Below, piece by piece: positions 1 to 9,134 of a DNA stretch of 64,000 nt. The notes below the pieces were generated by a model. It was not told where the DNA came from. It saw nothing but the letters and a program-made list of their open reading frames with translations, and searched no databases. Positions within the stretch are counted from its first letter, which is position 1. Every line of letters starts with the position of its first letter. Origin of the DNA: Photobacterium jeanii. GTDB taxonomy: Bacteria; Pseudomonadota; Gammaproteobacteria; Enterobacterales; Vibrionaceae. The stretch is from positions 992,001 through 1,056,000 of the forward strand of contig NZ_LVHF01000012.1 in assembly GCF_001650345.1 (NCBI RefSeq), read 5' to 3'. The position numbers were made by a program, and so were the translations under genes.

Positions 1-1
1 C

Positions 2-163
2 GACCAAGCCATGATTTGTACGGTATGTCAGTGGGTCTATGATACGCAAACTGGCGAACCTAACCAAGACGTTGCACCTGGTACCGCGTGGAATGATGTA
101 CCTGATACTTTCCTTTGCCCTGAGTGTGGCATCGGCAAAGAAGTTTTTGAACCACTGGCATAA
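2..163 (+). CDS. Rubredoxin, 5' end probably outside the window
   Basis: Small iron-sulfur electron carrier with a single iron held by four cysteines. The frame is open from the window edge. Two CxxC knuckles are visible, CTVC near the start and CPEC near the end, separated by the spacing usual for rubredoxins, with the aromatic WVYD after the first knuckle. An ATG lies at 11, but it would leave only two residues before the first cysteine (the family usually has about five) and no ribosome binding site fits, so the true start is probably upstream of the window. It ends 12 bases before the rubredoxin reductase gene, so the two are almost certainly cotranscribed and form an NAD(P)H-to-acceptor electron chain. 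The acceptor is not identifiable here. Confidence 0.85.
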   Translation, partial: DQAMICTVCQWVYDTQTGEPNQDVAPGTAWNDVPDTFLCPECGIGKEVFEPLA

Positions 164-175
164 CGGGTACAACGC

Positions 176-1315
176 ATGAACGAACAACTCATTATTATTG
201 GTAGTGGTTTTGCTGCCTACCAATTGGTTAAGTCGATCCGCAAGATTGATCAGCACAGCCCAATCACTGTCATTACTGCCGATAGCGGTGACGATTACAC
301 AAAGCCAGATCTCAGCCATGTGTTTTCGCGTCAGCAAACAGCCAGTGATTTGATCAAGCAGTCAGCACAAACATTTGCTGAAGCGAATAACATTAACTTA
401 TTAACGCACAGTCGCGTTGATGCAATTGAGCCATCAAACAAACAGGTTCACATTGGTGAGCGCACACTTAGCTATTCAAAGTTAGTGCTTGCCACTGGCG
501 CAGCGCCATTTGTACCACCTTTTCAAGGTAACGGCACCGAGGAAATCATCACCCTAAACAGCTTGATGGAGTATCAACAACATCAAGACAAAATAGCGGC
601 GGCAAAGTCGTTACTCATACTGGGAGCCGGGTTAATTGGCACCGAAATCGCGATGGATTTAGCCACTGCAGGTAAAAAAGTCACGCTATCAGATAAAGCT
701 ACACATCTGATGCCGAGCCTGTTATCGCCGACGATCAGTAGTACCCTATTTCAGACACTGGTTGAAGGTGATATCACACTAAAATTAGGCACAACAGTTA
801 GCAGTATTCATCGTCACCACCAGCAACTTATTGCCGAATTTGAAGATAAAAGCTTAGTGGAATACGACGTCGTTATTGCAGCAATGGGATTAAAACCGAA
901 CCTTGAGTTAGCCAAGCAAGCAGGGATCACCACCCAACAAGGAATTGTAGTCGATAGCACCCTACAAACTTCAGCCCCAGATATTTACGCCCTTGGCGAT
1001 TGCGCTGAATTTGATGGGAAAATACGTGCCTATTTACAGCCCGCGATGCTAAGCGCAATGGCACTCGCCAAGACCTTAACTGGCACCATAACGCAGGTAG
1101 TACTGCCGCCAAGTTTGATCAAAGTAAAAACACCGTGGCTTCCTTTATCACTGGCTGGAGATACCAGTAATCCAACGGCAAAATGGGAAATCACAACCGA
1201 TGCTAACGGTATGATGGCAAAGGCAATTGATCCTGAAAGCAATCAGCTACTTGGGTTCATTGTCAGTCATGACCAACAAAAAAATGCCTTCCCACTACTA
1301 AGGCAATTAAGTTAA
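176..1315 (+). CDS. Rubredoxin reductase, FAD/NAD(P)H-dependent oxidoreductase
   Basis: Flavoprotein of 379 residues that passes electrons from NAD(P)H to rubredoxin. The N-terminal FAD-binding Rossmann motif is IIIGSGFAAY (about residues 6-15). A second dinucleotide fold for NAD(P)H carries LILGAGLIGTEIA near residues 147-159. The FAD-contacting segment IYALGDCAEF near 270 is typical of the pyridine nucleotide-disulfide oxidoreductase class I family. Length matches AlkT/RubB-type reductases. No redox-active CxxxxC pair is present, which fits a rubredoxin or ferredoxin reductase rather than a disulfide reductase. It follows the rubredoxin gene by 12 bases. Whether the pair serves oxygen or peroxide detoxification or another acceptor cannot be told from the sequence. 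Confidence 0.87.
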   Translation: MNEQLIIIGSGFAAYQLVKSIRKIDQHSPITVITADSGDDYTKPDLSHVFSRQQTASDLIKQSAQTFAEANNINLLTHSRVDAIEPSNKQVHIGERTLSYSKLVLATGAAPFVPPFQGNGTEEIITLNSLMEYQQHQDKIAAAKSLLILGAGLIGTEIAMDLATAGKKVTLSDKATHLMPSLLSPTISSTLFQTLVEGDITLKLGTTVSSIHRHHQQLIAEFEDKSLVEYDVVIAAMGLKPNLELAKQAGITTQQGIVVDSTLQTSAPDIYALGDCAEFDGKIRAYLQPAMLSAMALAKTLTGTITQVVLPPSLIKVKTPWLPLSLAGDTSNPTAKWEITTDANGMMAKAIDPESNQLLGFIVSHDQQKNAFPLLRQLS

Positions 1316-1336
1316 TTTCTCGTCACACATAACCAA

Positions 1337-1365
1337 CCATGGCGCTGTGCACACCAGCGCCATGG
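1337..1365 (+). terminator. Hairpin after rubredoxin reductase
   Basis: Perfect 11-bp inverted repeat (arms 1337-1347 and 1355-1365, sequence CCATGGCGCTG and its complement) with a 7-base loop, 22 bases after the reductase stop. A short T run (CTTTTAA) lies about 5 bases downstream. It is probably the operon terminator, though the T tract is weak. Confidence 0.55.
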
Positions 1366-1461
1366 CTCGCTTTTAATACCTAACCAAAAACCTGAAAACT
1401 CCCGCCCCTTTCAGTGCGAATACGCTATAATCGCCGCTCACGCACATCGAGTTAACATTAC

Positions 1462-2595
1462 ATGTACCAATTTAACTTCAACTTCGAAGAATTCCTTGCT
1501 GAATACTGGCAAAAAAAACCAACCATCATCAAAGGTGGCTTTAAGAATTTCGTTGATCCTATTAGCCCAGACGAGCTTGCTGGGCTTGCGATGGAAGATG
1601 AGGTCGATTCTCGCTATATCGCCCAACATGATGATGAGTGGGACGTAAAACACGGTCCATTAACTTTTGACGATGTGCCTGAAGATCACTGGTCTTTCAT
1701 TGTTCAAGCCGCTAACCACTGGCACGAAGGCGCAGCGCAATTAATCACGCCTTTCCGCCAGCTACCAAATTGGTTAATGGATGACTTGATGATCAGCTAT
1801 TCCACTCCAGGTGGTGGTGTTGGTCCTCACATTGACCAATACGATGTATTCATTACCCAAGGTTCCGGTAAACGCCATTGGCGAGTGGGCCCTAAACGCG
1901 AAGACTATGAAGAAGAGTTTCGCCACCCAGCACTACGTCAAATCAAATCTTTCGAACCTATCATTGATGATGTGTTAGAGCCGGGTGATATCCTGTACAT
2001 CCCACCGGGTTTCCCACATGATGGTTATGCGATTGAAACTTCAATGAGCTTCTCGGTTGGTTTCCGCTCACCAAAGAAACAAGAGCTACTTAGCAGTTTT
2101 GCCGATCACGTGATTGCCAACGAAATTGGTGATGTTCACTACCATAATCCAGATCTACCAGCACGCCAATGCAGCGGAGCCATCTTAGATGCCGAACGCC
2201 AAGGTCTGGAAAACATGCTGCGTAGCCTGCTGGATCATCCACAACTCATGAAAGACTGGATGGGTGAGCACCTGAGCAATAACCGTCACGAGCTAGACCT
2301 TATTGCTGCAGAACCACAATGGGAAAACAGTGAAGTACGTGAATTCTTAACTCAACCAGAGGTACTTAAACGCCTCAACGGTTTACGCGCTTTCTACTAC
2401 CCAGAAACGCCAACCGTGGCTTACATTCACGGTGAACGCTTTACCCTGCCATCAGAGTGTGAGCAAGTGATCCCACTACTATGTGACCACGAAGAAGTTA
2501 CTGGTGAGATGCTAGGAGAAATGATCGAGCACCCAGCGGTAATTGATTTTCTCACTCAGCTTATTAACCAAGGTTACTGGTACCCAGCGGAGTAA
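1462..2595 (+). CDS. roxA: 50S ribosomal protein L16 arginine 3-hydroxylase (RoxA/YcfD)
   Basis: JmjC/cupin-fold Fe(II)- and 2-oxoglutarate-dependent oxygenase of 377 residues. The E. coli homologue YcfD hydroxylates an arginine of ribosomal protein L16. The iron triad is visible: HID at residues 123-125 (GPHIDQYDVF) and the distal His in the PGFPHDG stretch near 186. The strand with GKRHWRVG follows the HxD as in the family. The C-terminal half (about 210-377) is the winged-helix/dimerisation region of RoxA proteins. Start ATG 1462 gives the conserved YQFNF...EFLAEYWQKKP N-terminus. It stands alone, with a hairpin on each side. Oxygen dependence suits its position in a window rich in oxygen-responsive genes, but there is no direct link. 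Confidence 0.92.
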   Translation: MYQFNFNFEEFLAEYWQKKPTIIKGGFKNFVDPISPDELAGLAMEDEVDSRYIAQHDDEWDVKHGPLTFDDVPEDHWSFIVQAANHWHEGAAQLITPFRQLPNWLMDDLMISYSTPGGGVGPHIDQYDVFITQGSGKRHWRVGPKREDYEEEFRHPALRQIKSFEPIIDDVLEPGDILYIPPGFPHDGYAIETSMSFSVGFRSPKKQELLSSFADHVIANEIGDVHYHNPDLPARQCSGAILDAERQGLENMLRSLLDHPQLMKDWMGEHLSNNRHELDLIAAEPQWENSEVREFLTQPEVLKRLNGLRAFYYPETPTVAYIHGERFTLPSECEQVIPLLCDHEEVTGEMLGEMIEHPAVIDFLTQLINQGYWYPAE

Positions 2596-2642
2596 AATCC
2601 GACACTGAACCTAAAAATTGAACAGTGAAATTCACACAAAAT

Positions 2643-2668
2643 AAAGCCGAATCCATTGATTCGGCTTT
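2643..2668. terminator. Bidirectional terminator between roxA and the chemoreceptor gene
   Basis: Ten-base-pair stem AAAGCCGAAT / ATTCGGCTTT with a 6-base loop, followed by T residues on the plus strand and an A-rich flank on the other side. It separates two convergent genes. Confidence 0.85.
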
Positions 2669-2739
2669 TTACTATTCAAATCGGGAGATTAATTTTTCAG
2701 CCACAGATACGGGCGATTTTTATTAACGCTCCCTAATGT

Positions 2740-4833
2740 CTACACCTTAAATTGAGTCGCAAGCTGTTTTTGTTGCTCAGCAAGGGCTGTCAGACGTTTA
2801 CCGATATCTGCAGAACTCGCAGCTTGATTTAAGATATTTTCACTCAGTTCACGAATGTTCGATACATTACGGTTTACTTCTCCCGATACCGCTTGCTGTT
2901 CTTGCGCGGCACGCATAATTTGCTCGTTCATGGACTGAATAGCACCAACCGATGAGGTGATTTGCTGCAAACTCGTCACCGCCTGTGACACTTGTGTTGC
3001 GGTATCACCAGCAAGATGATTTCCTTCCTCAATCGCCATAACCACGCTTCGCGTCCCCTGCTGAAGCTGCTCAATCACTTCTCGGATCTGACCAACCGAA
3101 TCTTGTGTTCGACTTGCCAACTGACGTACCTCATCAGCGACCACGGCAAAGCCTCTTCCTTGCTCACCCGCTCGCGCCGCTTCAATGGCCGCGTTTAGTG
3201 CGAGCAAATTGGTTTGCTCTGAAATCCCACCTATCACCTGCAAAATTTCATCAATATTTTTACTACTGCTTGCCAGTTCATTCGCTACTGGTACTGCTTG
3301 CTCCATCCGTGACACCAAATTAGTCATTGAGTCAGCAGAGGCTTGCACAATTTCTTGTCCGGCTTGAGACGCATCATTCGCTTGCTGAGCAGCATCGAGC
3401 GCAGTGTGAGTGTGTTGCACCACTTCACCAGCAGTTTGGGTCATCTCTTCCGACGCTGTCGCCACCATATCGACTTCTTTAAACTGTGCTTGGCTGCCAT
3501 CACGGCTATTAGCTGCGACCTTAGCCGCTTCCGCAGCCGTTGTATCTACTTCATCAACTGCCACTACTACTTGCTTCATGGTTTGCTGAAGCTTATCGAG
3601 GAAGCGATTAAACCACATCGCTAATTGCCCAAGCTCATCATTTTGCTCGAGCTTGATCCTTTGCGTTAAGTCCCCTTCACCACTGGCAATGTCCTCTAAT
3701 CGAGCGGCTAACATTTTAATTGGCGCCACTAATTTCGCCGATGCCACCAGCACAGCGGCTAAACCAATGATCGCCATTACCACACTGACCTGCAGTTGTA
3801 CTTGTGATGATTCAGCACGTAGAGCGCCAATTTGCTGATCCAGCAACTGCGCTTCAGCCAACACTTTGGCTGCTGGTAATTGAATCACAATCGCCCAACG
3901 AGATTGCCCCAACGCCACAGGCATATACGCCATTAACCATTGTTGATCTGCACTCCAAGCCAGATATTCTTCGCCTTTAGCCAGCCAACTTGATAATTGA
4001 GCAGGAAAGCTCGCAATAGTATTTGTACTTTGTCCAACCTGAGAACTATCTTGATCCCACGCGATAAGCATTCCATTGTCACTGAGCAAACTCACCTTAC
4101 CGACACCAGCAAAAAGGTTATCATCAACCGCTTTAATCACCCCTTGTAACGCTTGAAGGTTAATATCCAACCCCAGAACACCTACGTTTTTACCGTCAAC
4201 CACCAATGGCACCGTTATTGAGCTATAAAGCTGATTATATTTACGCTCTGGAGTCAGTACGCAATGGTCATTTTGCGCCAGGCTACAACGAAAACGAGAT
4301 GAGGTAGCAATCTGAGATTCTTCGACAATGCGCTGCTCGGTTTCACCTTGAGGCGATATTTGCCAGTAAGGTGCAAACCGCCCTTGGCTATTTGCCCCGA
4401 CATAATCAGCGCCATGGTAATTGCCATCTTCACCATCAAGAGCATCAGGCTCAAACACCACAAAAGCCCCCTGAATATTGCTAAAACGTTTCACGGTACG
4501 GTGTAGTAATTCATTAATGGAGCCACGAAGTTCTGAGCTATTGGTATAGTTTTCTTCGGCATTAAATTTTAAAAACAGTACGCTTTGCGCCAACATTTCA
4601 GCACGGTAAGCCGCTTCATCAAGGTATCTACGTACATAAGCCGCTTGACGCTGAGCCTGTGCTCGAACCAAAGCTTGTGACTGACTTCTTAACGATGAAA
4701 AAGTCTGCTCACTCACTAATTGCTGGCTTTGAGAAGAGAAATAAAACGAAAGACTGGTTAATACCGAGATGGAGGCAAGTAAACCAAGTCCGGCAAATAA
4801 GGTAATTTTCCATTGCACGGAAAGAGAGCGCAT
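2740..4833 (-). CDS. Methyl-accepting chemotaxis protein with dCache-type periplasmic sensor
   Basis: Transmembrane chemoreceptor of 697 residues signalling to CheA/CheW. An N-terminal membrane helix lies around residues 11-30. A long periplasmic region (about 35-345) has the size and pattern of a double Cache ligand-binding domain. A second membrane helix ([15 protein letters not shown]) is followed by a HAMP domain and a C-terminal methyl-accepting domain containing the near-invariant hairpin tip ([26 protein letters not shown]). The frame is open to 4902, but the Met at 4833 has AAGGAT at correct spacing and starts directly before the charged N-terminus and first helix, so it is preferred. 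No C-terminal CheR-tethering pentapeptide is seen (the end is ATQFKV). Ligand unknown; Cache domains often bind amino acids or organic acids. Confidence 0.92.
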   Translation of the reverse strand: MRSLSVQWKITLFAGLGLLASISVLTSLSFYFSSQSQQLVSEQTFSSLRSQSQALVRAQAQRQAAYVRRYLDEAAYRAEMLAQSVLFLKFNAEENYTNSSELRGSINELLHRTVKRFSNIQGAFVVFEPDALDGEDGNYHGADYVGANSQGRFAPYWQISPQGETEQRIVEESQIATSSRFRCSLAQNDHCVLTPERKYNQLYSSITVPLVVDGKNVGVLGLDINLQALQGVIKAVDDNLFAGVGKVSLLSDNGMLIAWDQDSSQVGQSTNTIASFPAQLSSWLAKGEEYLAWSADQQWLMAYMPVALGQSRWAIVIQLPAAKVLAEAQLLDQQIGALRAESSQVQLQVSVVMAIIGLAAVLVASAKLVAPIKMLAARLEDIASGEGDLTQRIKLEQNDELGQLAMWFNRFLDKLQQTMKQVVVAVDEVDTTAAEAAKVAANSRDGSQAQFKEVDMVATASEEMTQTAGEVVQHTHTALDAAQQANDASQAGQEIVQASADSMTNLVSRMEQAVPVANELASSSKNIDEILQVIGGISEQTNLLALNAAIEAARAGEQGRGFAVVADEVRQLASRTQDSVGQIREVIEQLQQGTRSVVMAIEEGNHLAGDTATQVSQAVTSLQQITSSVGAIQSMNEQIMRAAQEQQAVSGEVNRNVSNIRELSENILNQAASSADIGKRLTALAEQQKQLATQFKV

Positions 4834-5021
4834 AACGACATCCTTGTTACAACATAATTGAGCAATCTCACCTTTTATACCTGTACATCCTATATCAGGC
4901 AAAGGTGAACAACATGTTAAATCTACCGATTATTTAGCACTTTATCAATATGTTAAATCATTGACTGTATGGCCATTTTTATGGCGCAAAAATCGTCTTC
5001 AAATAAGATCGAACATAAAAA

Positions 5022-5045
5022 AAGCGCGGCTTTAACACCGCGCTT
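5022..5045 (-). terminator. Terminator of the opp operon
   Basis: Stem AAGCGCGG / CCGCGCTT with an 8-base loop. Read on the minus strand it is followed by a run of seven T residues. It lies about 50 bases after the oppF stop codon. Confidence 0.85.
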
Positions 5046-5096
5046 AAAGCCTGTCACAGGCTCGAATTATTAAGCTGTCATTTTAAACATGAACTA

Positions 5097-6083
5097 TCAA
5101 AGGTGGATACACGCAGCAGCATGTACTTCGTCACCCACTAAGCTTGGTTTTTGGCTTGAACACGCTTCTGTCGCTTGTGGACAACGAGTTCGGAATACAC
5201 AGCCAGAAGGTGGACTGATTGGCGACGGTAACTCACCTTCTAATAGTTGAATGGTTTTATTACGCTCTTTATCTGGATCTGGAATTGGCACCGCAGACAT
5301 CAAAGCTCGGGTATAAGGATGGCGAGGCTCTTCAAACAAGGCTTCACTTTCCCCAAGCTCCACCGCATTACCTAGGTACATCACCAATACACGATCAGAA
5401 ATGTGCTTAACCACTGACAAATCGTGAGCAATGAAAACAAGGCTCAGCCCCATTTCTTTTTGCAGTGATTTGAGCAAGTTAACAACCTGCGCCTGAATCG
5501 ATACATCCAGTGCTGATACTGGCTCATCACAGATGATCATCTTAGGTTTTAGGATAAGTGCACGCGCAATACCAATACGCTGACACTGACCACCAGAGAA
5601 TTCATGCGGGTAACGGTTAATCACGTTAGGCAGCAGACCCACTTTGGTCATCATCTGCTTCACTTGTGATTTCACTTCATCGTCTGAGAGTTCTGGATAA
5701 AACGTTTTTAGCGGCTCTGCAATAATTTCACCAACTGTCATACGCGGGTTAAGCGATGCCAGCGGATCTTGGAAAATCATTTGGATTTCTTTGCGCTTCT
5801 CACGCAAGCCTGAGTGGTCCAGTTTCGTCAGATCTTGACCCAGCCACACTACGTTACCGTCAGTTGCTTCCACCAGACCGATCACAGCACGAGCAAAGGT
5901 CGATTTACCACAGCCTGACTCGCCTACTACGCCTAAGGTTTCACCTTCATATAAGCGAATGTCTACCCCATCTACCGCTTTAAGCTTCAGTGGCTTAGCC
6001 CACGGCCATGATGATTTCGCTGCAATGTTAAAGTGAACTTTTAGATCTTTAATATCTAACAGAAGATTCTTTTGAGTATTCAT
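5097..6083 (-). CDS. oppF: Oligopeptide ABC transporter ATP-binding protein OppF
   Basis: One of the two nucleotide-binding subunits that power oligopeptide uptake through OppBC. Walker [10 protein letters not shown], signature [14 protein letters not shown], Walker [13 protein letters not shown] and the switch His in [11 protein letters not shown] are all intact. The C-terminal oligo/dipeptide extension (about residues 250-328) has cysteines in [12 protein letters not shown] and ACSSQKP that resemble the iron-sulfur-binding cysteines reported in some Opp/Dpp ATPases. The frame allows an ATG at 6089, but the ATG at 6083 overlaps the oppD stop as TAATG and has GGGG eight bases upstream, so it is chosen (328 aa). 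The overlap implies translational coupling to oppD. Confidence 0.95.
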   Translation of the reverse strand: MNTQKNLLLDIKDLKVHFNIAAKSSWPWAKPLKLKAVDGVDIRLYEGETLGVVGESGCGKSTFARAVIGLVEATDGNVVWLGQDLTKLDHSGLREKRKEIQMIFQDPLASLNPRMTVGEIIAEPLKTFYPELSDDEVKSQVKQMMTKVGLLPNVINRYPHEFSGGQCQRIGIARALILKPKMIICDEPVSALDVSIQAQVVNLLKSLQKEMGLSLVFIAHDLSVVKHISDRVLVMYLGNAVELGESEALFEEPRHPYTRALMSAVPIPDPDKERNKTIQLLEGELPSPISPPSGCVFRTRCPQATEACSSQKPSLVGDEVHAAACIHL

Positions 6084-7048
6084 TACCATGTCCCCACATC
6101 AGAAAAACACGCACGTAAACGACCTTCAGCGAACGCTTGGAGATCAGGTGCCTCTTGCTTACAGCGGCTTGATACACGGTGGCAACGCTCCTGATACGGA
6201 CAGCCCACCGGCAGACGAAGTAAGTTTGGTGGGTTACCCGGAATGGTTGGCAACTCTTCACCTTCGGTGTCTAAACGAGGGATAGCGCGTAATAGACCTT
6301 CTGTGTAAGGGTGAGACGGCTTATAGAAAATTTCATCAATTTTGCCGTACTCCATGGTACGTCCTGCGTACATCACCAGCACTTTGTCACAACTACCGGC
6401 AACCACCCCAAGATCATGGGTGATCATGATGATCGCAGTATTAAAATCGCTTTTTAGCTCGTTCAGCATGTCCATGATCTGAGCTTGCACGGTTACATCC
6501 AACGCTGTGGTTGGCTCATCGGCAATCAGCAGCTTAGGACGACACAACAATGCCATCGCAATCATTACACGTTGACGCATACCGCCTGAAAACTCGTGCG
6601 GATACATGGTAATACGCTTACGTGCTTCTGGAATTTTAACCGCATCCAGCATACGTACAGATTCTTCAAATGCTTCTGCTTTGCCCATACCTTTATGAAG
6701 CATCAACACTTCCATTAGCTGATCGCTAACTTTCATGTATGGGTTCAATGAGGTCATTGGGTCTTGGAAAATCATCGCAATTTGCTCAGCTCGAACTTTA
6801 TTAAGCTCTTTCTCTGGCAAATTCAAAATATTGCGACCTTCAAATTCAGCGCTACCAGAAATAACACCGTTCTTCGCTAATAGACCCATGATTGCGAATA
6901 CTGTTTGACTCTTACCCGAGCCCGATTCGCCTACGATACCCAAGGTTTCACCTTGGTCTAATGAGAAATTGAGGTTGTTTACAGCAGTTACGATCCCGTC
7001 TTGAGTGGTAAATTCCACACGTAGATCTTTGACATCTAATAGGCTCAT
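6083..7048 (-). CDS. oppD: Oligopeptide ABC transporter ATP-binding protein OppD
   Basis: Nucleotide-binding partner of OppF, 321 residues. Walker A GESGSGKSQT, signature SGGMRQRVMIAMAL, Walker B LLIADEPTTALD and H-loop IMITHDLGVV are present. The C-terminal oligopeptide-transporter extension contains the cysteine cluster VGCPYQERCHRV. The frame is open to 7114, but the Met at 7048 (MSLLDVKDLRVEF) has a very strong GGAAGG site and matches the usual OppD N-terminus, so it is preferred. The 156 bases separating it from oppC contain a perfect 10-bp inverted repeat at 7071-7108, listed separately. Confidence 0.95.
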   Translation of the reverse strand: MSLLDVKDLRVEFTTQDGIVTAVNNLNFSLDQGETLGIVGESGSGKSQTVFAIMGLLAKNGVISGSAEFEGRNILNLPEKELNKVRAEQIAMIFQDPMTSLNPYMKVSDQLMEVLMLHKGMGKAEAFEESVRMLDAVKIPEARKRITMYPHEFSGGMRQRVMIAMALLCRPKLLIADEPTTALDVTVQAQIMDMLNELKSDFNTAIIMITHDLGVVAGSCDKVLVMYAGRTMEYGKIDEIFYKPSHPYTEGLLRAIPRLDTEGEELPTIPGNPPNLLRLPVGCPYQERCHRVSSRCKQEAPDLQAFAEGRLRACFSDVGTW

Positions 7049-7070
7049 TGCTTCCTTCCTTATTTGCAAT

Positions 7071-7108
7071 GAGCTAGCGCGGTGTTGCGAGGTAGGGAGC
7101 GCTAGCTC
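7071..7108 (-). repeat. Intra-operon inverted repeat just before the oppD ribosome binding site
   Basis: Arms GAGCTAGCGC (7071-7080) and GCGCTAGCTC (7099-7108) are perfect complements around an 18-base loop. The structure lies in the oppC-oppD gap, about 13 bases before the oppD Shine-Dalgarno. No T run follows. It could be an mRNA-stabilising or attenuating stem-loop. Confidence 0.7.
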
Positions 7109-7204
7109 GTGCAATATCCATTAATTCGTTCTGCTTTTTCGCTTGCTCTTATCCCGTGCGTTTTTGTGTGCTTATCAGTAATAAGAGCTAAAGCTGGTGA
7201 TGAA

Positions 7205-8119
7205 TTATCTGTCTTTCGGGTCTAGTGCATCGCGTAGACCATCGCCGACATAGTTGAAACAGAACAAAGTTACGACCATAAATGCAGCCGGGAACAACAA
7301 TTGCCAAATAGCAATTTCCATGGTTTGAGAGCCTTCCTGCAATAATGCGCCCCAGCTTGTCATTGGCTCTTGTACCCCAAGGCCAAGGAAACTTAGGAAT
7401 GACTCGGTTAGGATCATCGAAGGTACAAGTAGCGTTGAGTACACTGCAACAATACCTAATACGTTTGGAACGATATGGCGAGTGATGATTCTCCAACGAC
7501 TGACACCACACACTTCCGCCGCTTCAATAAACTCTTTACTACGTAGAGAAAGCGTCTGACCACGAACAATACGGGCCATATCAAGCCAAGAGATGGCGCC
7601 AATCGCGACGAAAATCAGCATGATGTTTCGACCGAAGAAAGTCACCAATACAATCACAAAGAACATGAAGGGAATTGAGTACAAGACTTCAAGAATACGC
7701 ATCATGATACGGTCAGTACGACCGCCAATAAATCCTGATGTCGCACCGTAAAGCGTACCAATCACAACCGCGACAAGGGCACCCAGAATACCCACCATCA
7801 GTGAGATTCGACCACCAATTAAGGTACGGGTGTATAAGTCACGACCTAAGCTATCGGTACCAAAAAAGTGACCTTCAGCACCTAGGCTTGGTGCTGCGTG
7901 CAATGCGTACCAATCGGTATCATCAAACGCGTATTGACTAAACATTGGACCAAAGACAACCGCCAAGCTGATCAGAATTAAGATCGTTAAGCTCACCATT
8001 GCCGCTTTGTTACGCATAAAACGGTTACGGGCATCTTGCCATAAGCTGCGTCCTTCAACTTCTAGCTGATCAGAGAACTTCTCGACAGCTTCAACGCTTT
8101 CCTTTTTCACTAACATCAT
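7205..8119 (-). CDS. oppC: Oligopeptide ABC transporter permease OppC
   Basis: Inner-membrane permease subunit of 304 residues. The N-terminus (MLVKKESVEAVEKF, then LEVEGRSLWQDARNRFMRN) closely matches the known OppC pattern, followed by a first membrane helix (VSLTILILISLAVVFGPM). Five further helices and the binding-protein-dependent transport EAA loop (EFIEAAEVCGVSRWRIITRHIVPN) contact the OppD/OppF ATPases. Length is close to the 302 residues of E. coli OppC. Start ATG 8119 is preceded by AGGACAGG. It lies 14 bases after oppB in the operon order oppA-B-C-D-F. Confidence 0.95.
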   Translation of the reverse strand: MMLVKKESVEAVEKFSDQLEVEGRSLWQDARNRFMRNKAAMVSLTILILISLAVVFGPMFSQYAFDDTDWYALHAAPSLGAEGHFFGTDSLGRDLYTRTLIGGRISLMVGILGALVAVVIGTLYGATSGFIGGRTDRIMMRILEVLYSIPFMFFVIVLVTFFGRNIMLIFVAIGAISWLDMARIVRGQTLSLRSKEFIEAAEVCGVSRWRIITRHIVPNVLGIVAVYSTLLVPSMILTESFLSFLGLGVQEPMTSWGALLQEGSQTMEIAIWQLLFPAAFMVVTLFCFNYVGDGLRDALDPKDR

Positions 8120-8133
8120 CTGCCTGTCCTCTC

Positions 8134-9054
8134 TTAGTAACGAATCTTAGGATCAATGTACGCCAGTACAATATCCACTACTGCGTTGAAGATAATGGTC
8201 AAAGTACCAATCAGAATGGTCACACCCAATACCAATGAGTAGTCACGGTTAAAGGCTGCGTTAACAAACAGCTTACCGATACCTGGAAGACCGAAGATAG
8301 TTTCAATAACCACCGAACCTGTAATGATGCCGACAAAAGCTGGGCCCATGTATGACACAACAGGTAACAGAGCAGGTTTTAGTGCGTGTTTAACAATGAT
8401 GTATGGGTAACTTAGCCCTTTCGCACGAGCGGTACGAATGAAGTTACTGTTAAGCGTTTCGATCATGCTACCGCGGGTAATACGTGCGAACGTTGCAACA
8501 TATAGCAGCGACATACCAAACATAGGTAGTAGCATGAATTGCAGTGAACCGTCTTGCCAGCCCCCCGCAGGTAGCCAACCTAAGTTAATTGAGAAGATAT
8601 AGATCAGAACCGGGGCGAGAATAAACGACGGCATCACCACCCCGGCCATGGCGGTGGACATTATAGTGTAGTCTATCCAAGTATTCTGCTTCAAGGCGGC
8701 AATGGTTCCCACCGTTACCCCCATCACCACAGCAAAAATAAAGGCGAAGAAACCAATTTTTGCTGACACTGGTAGGGCTTTACTGATCAGCTCATTTACA
8801 GTGAAGTCTTTGTATTTAAATGATGGACCAAAATCGCCCTGCAGAATATTACCTAGGTAAGTGGTGTATTGATCGAACACCGGCTTATCTAGACCGTATT
8901 TAGCTTCAATGTTTGCCATTACTTCCGGTGGCAGCGGACGCTCTGATGAAAATGGGTTACCTGGTGCGAATCGCATCAAGAAAAATGAGATAGTGATTAA
9001 CACCAACAGCGTTGGAATTGCTTCCAAAATCCTTTTAGCAATTAATTTAATCAT
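8134..9054 (-). CDS. oppB: Oligopeptide ABC transporter permease OppB
   Basis: Inner-membrane permease of 306 residues, identical in length to E. coli OppB. The N-terminus KLIAKRILEAIPTLLVLITI forms the first membrane helix. The periplasmic loop contains LPPEVMANIEAKYGLD, highly conserved in OppB. The EAA motif region (FIRTARAKGLSYPYIIVKHA) is the ATPase-coupling helix. The frame is open to 9099, but Met at 9054 reproduces the standard N-terminus and avoids an unrelated 15-residue extension. Its ribosome binding site is weak. It follows oppA by 80 bases. Confidence 0.94.
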   Translation of the reverse strand: MIKLIAKRILEAIPTLLVLITISFFLMRFAPGNPFSSERPLPPEVMANIEAKYGLDKPVFDQYTTYLGNILQGDFGPSFKYKDFTVNELISKALPVSAKIGFFAFIFAVVMGVTVGTIAALKQNTWIDYTIMSTAMAGVVMPSFILAPVLIYIFSINLGWLPAGGWQDGSLQFMLLPMFGMSLLYVATFARITRGSMIETLNSNFIRTARAKGLSYPYIIVKHALKPALLPVVSYMGPAFVGIITGSVVIETIFGLPGIGKLFVNAAFNRDYSLVLGVTILIGTLTIIFNAVVDIVLAYIDPKIRY

Positions 9055-9134
9055 AATTTCTACCGAACTTGTCTGTGACAGAAAGGGCACCACACCCAAC
9101 CCTGGGTGTAGTGCTTATTTATTATGCTTGCTGT

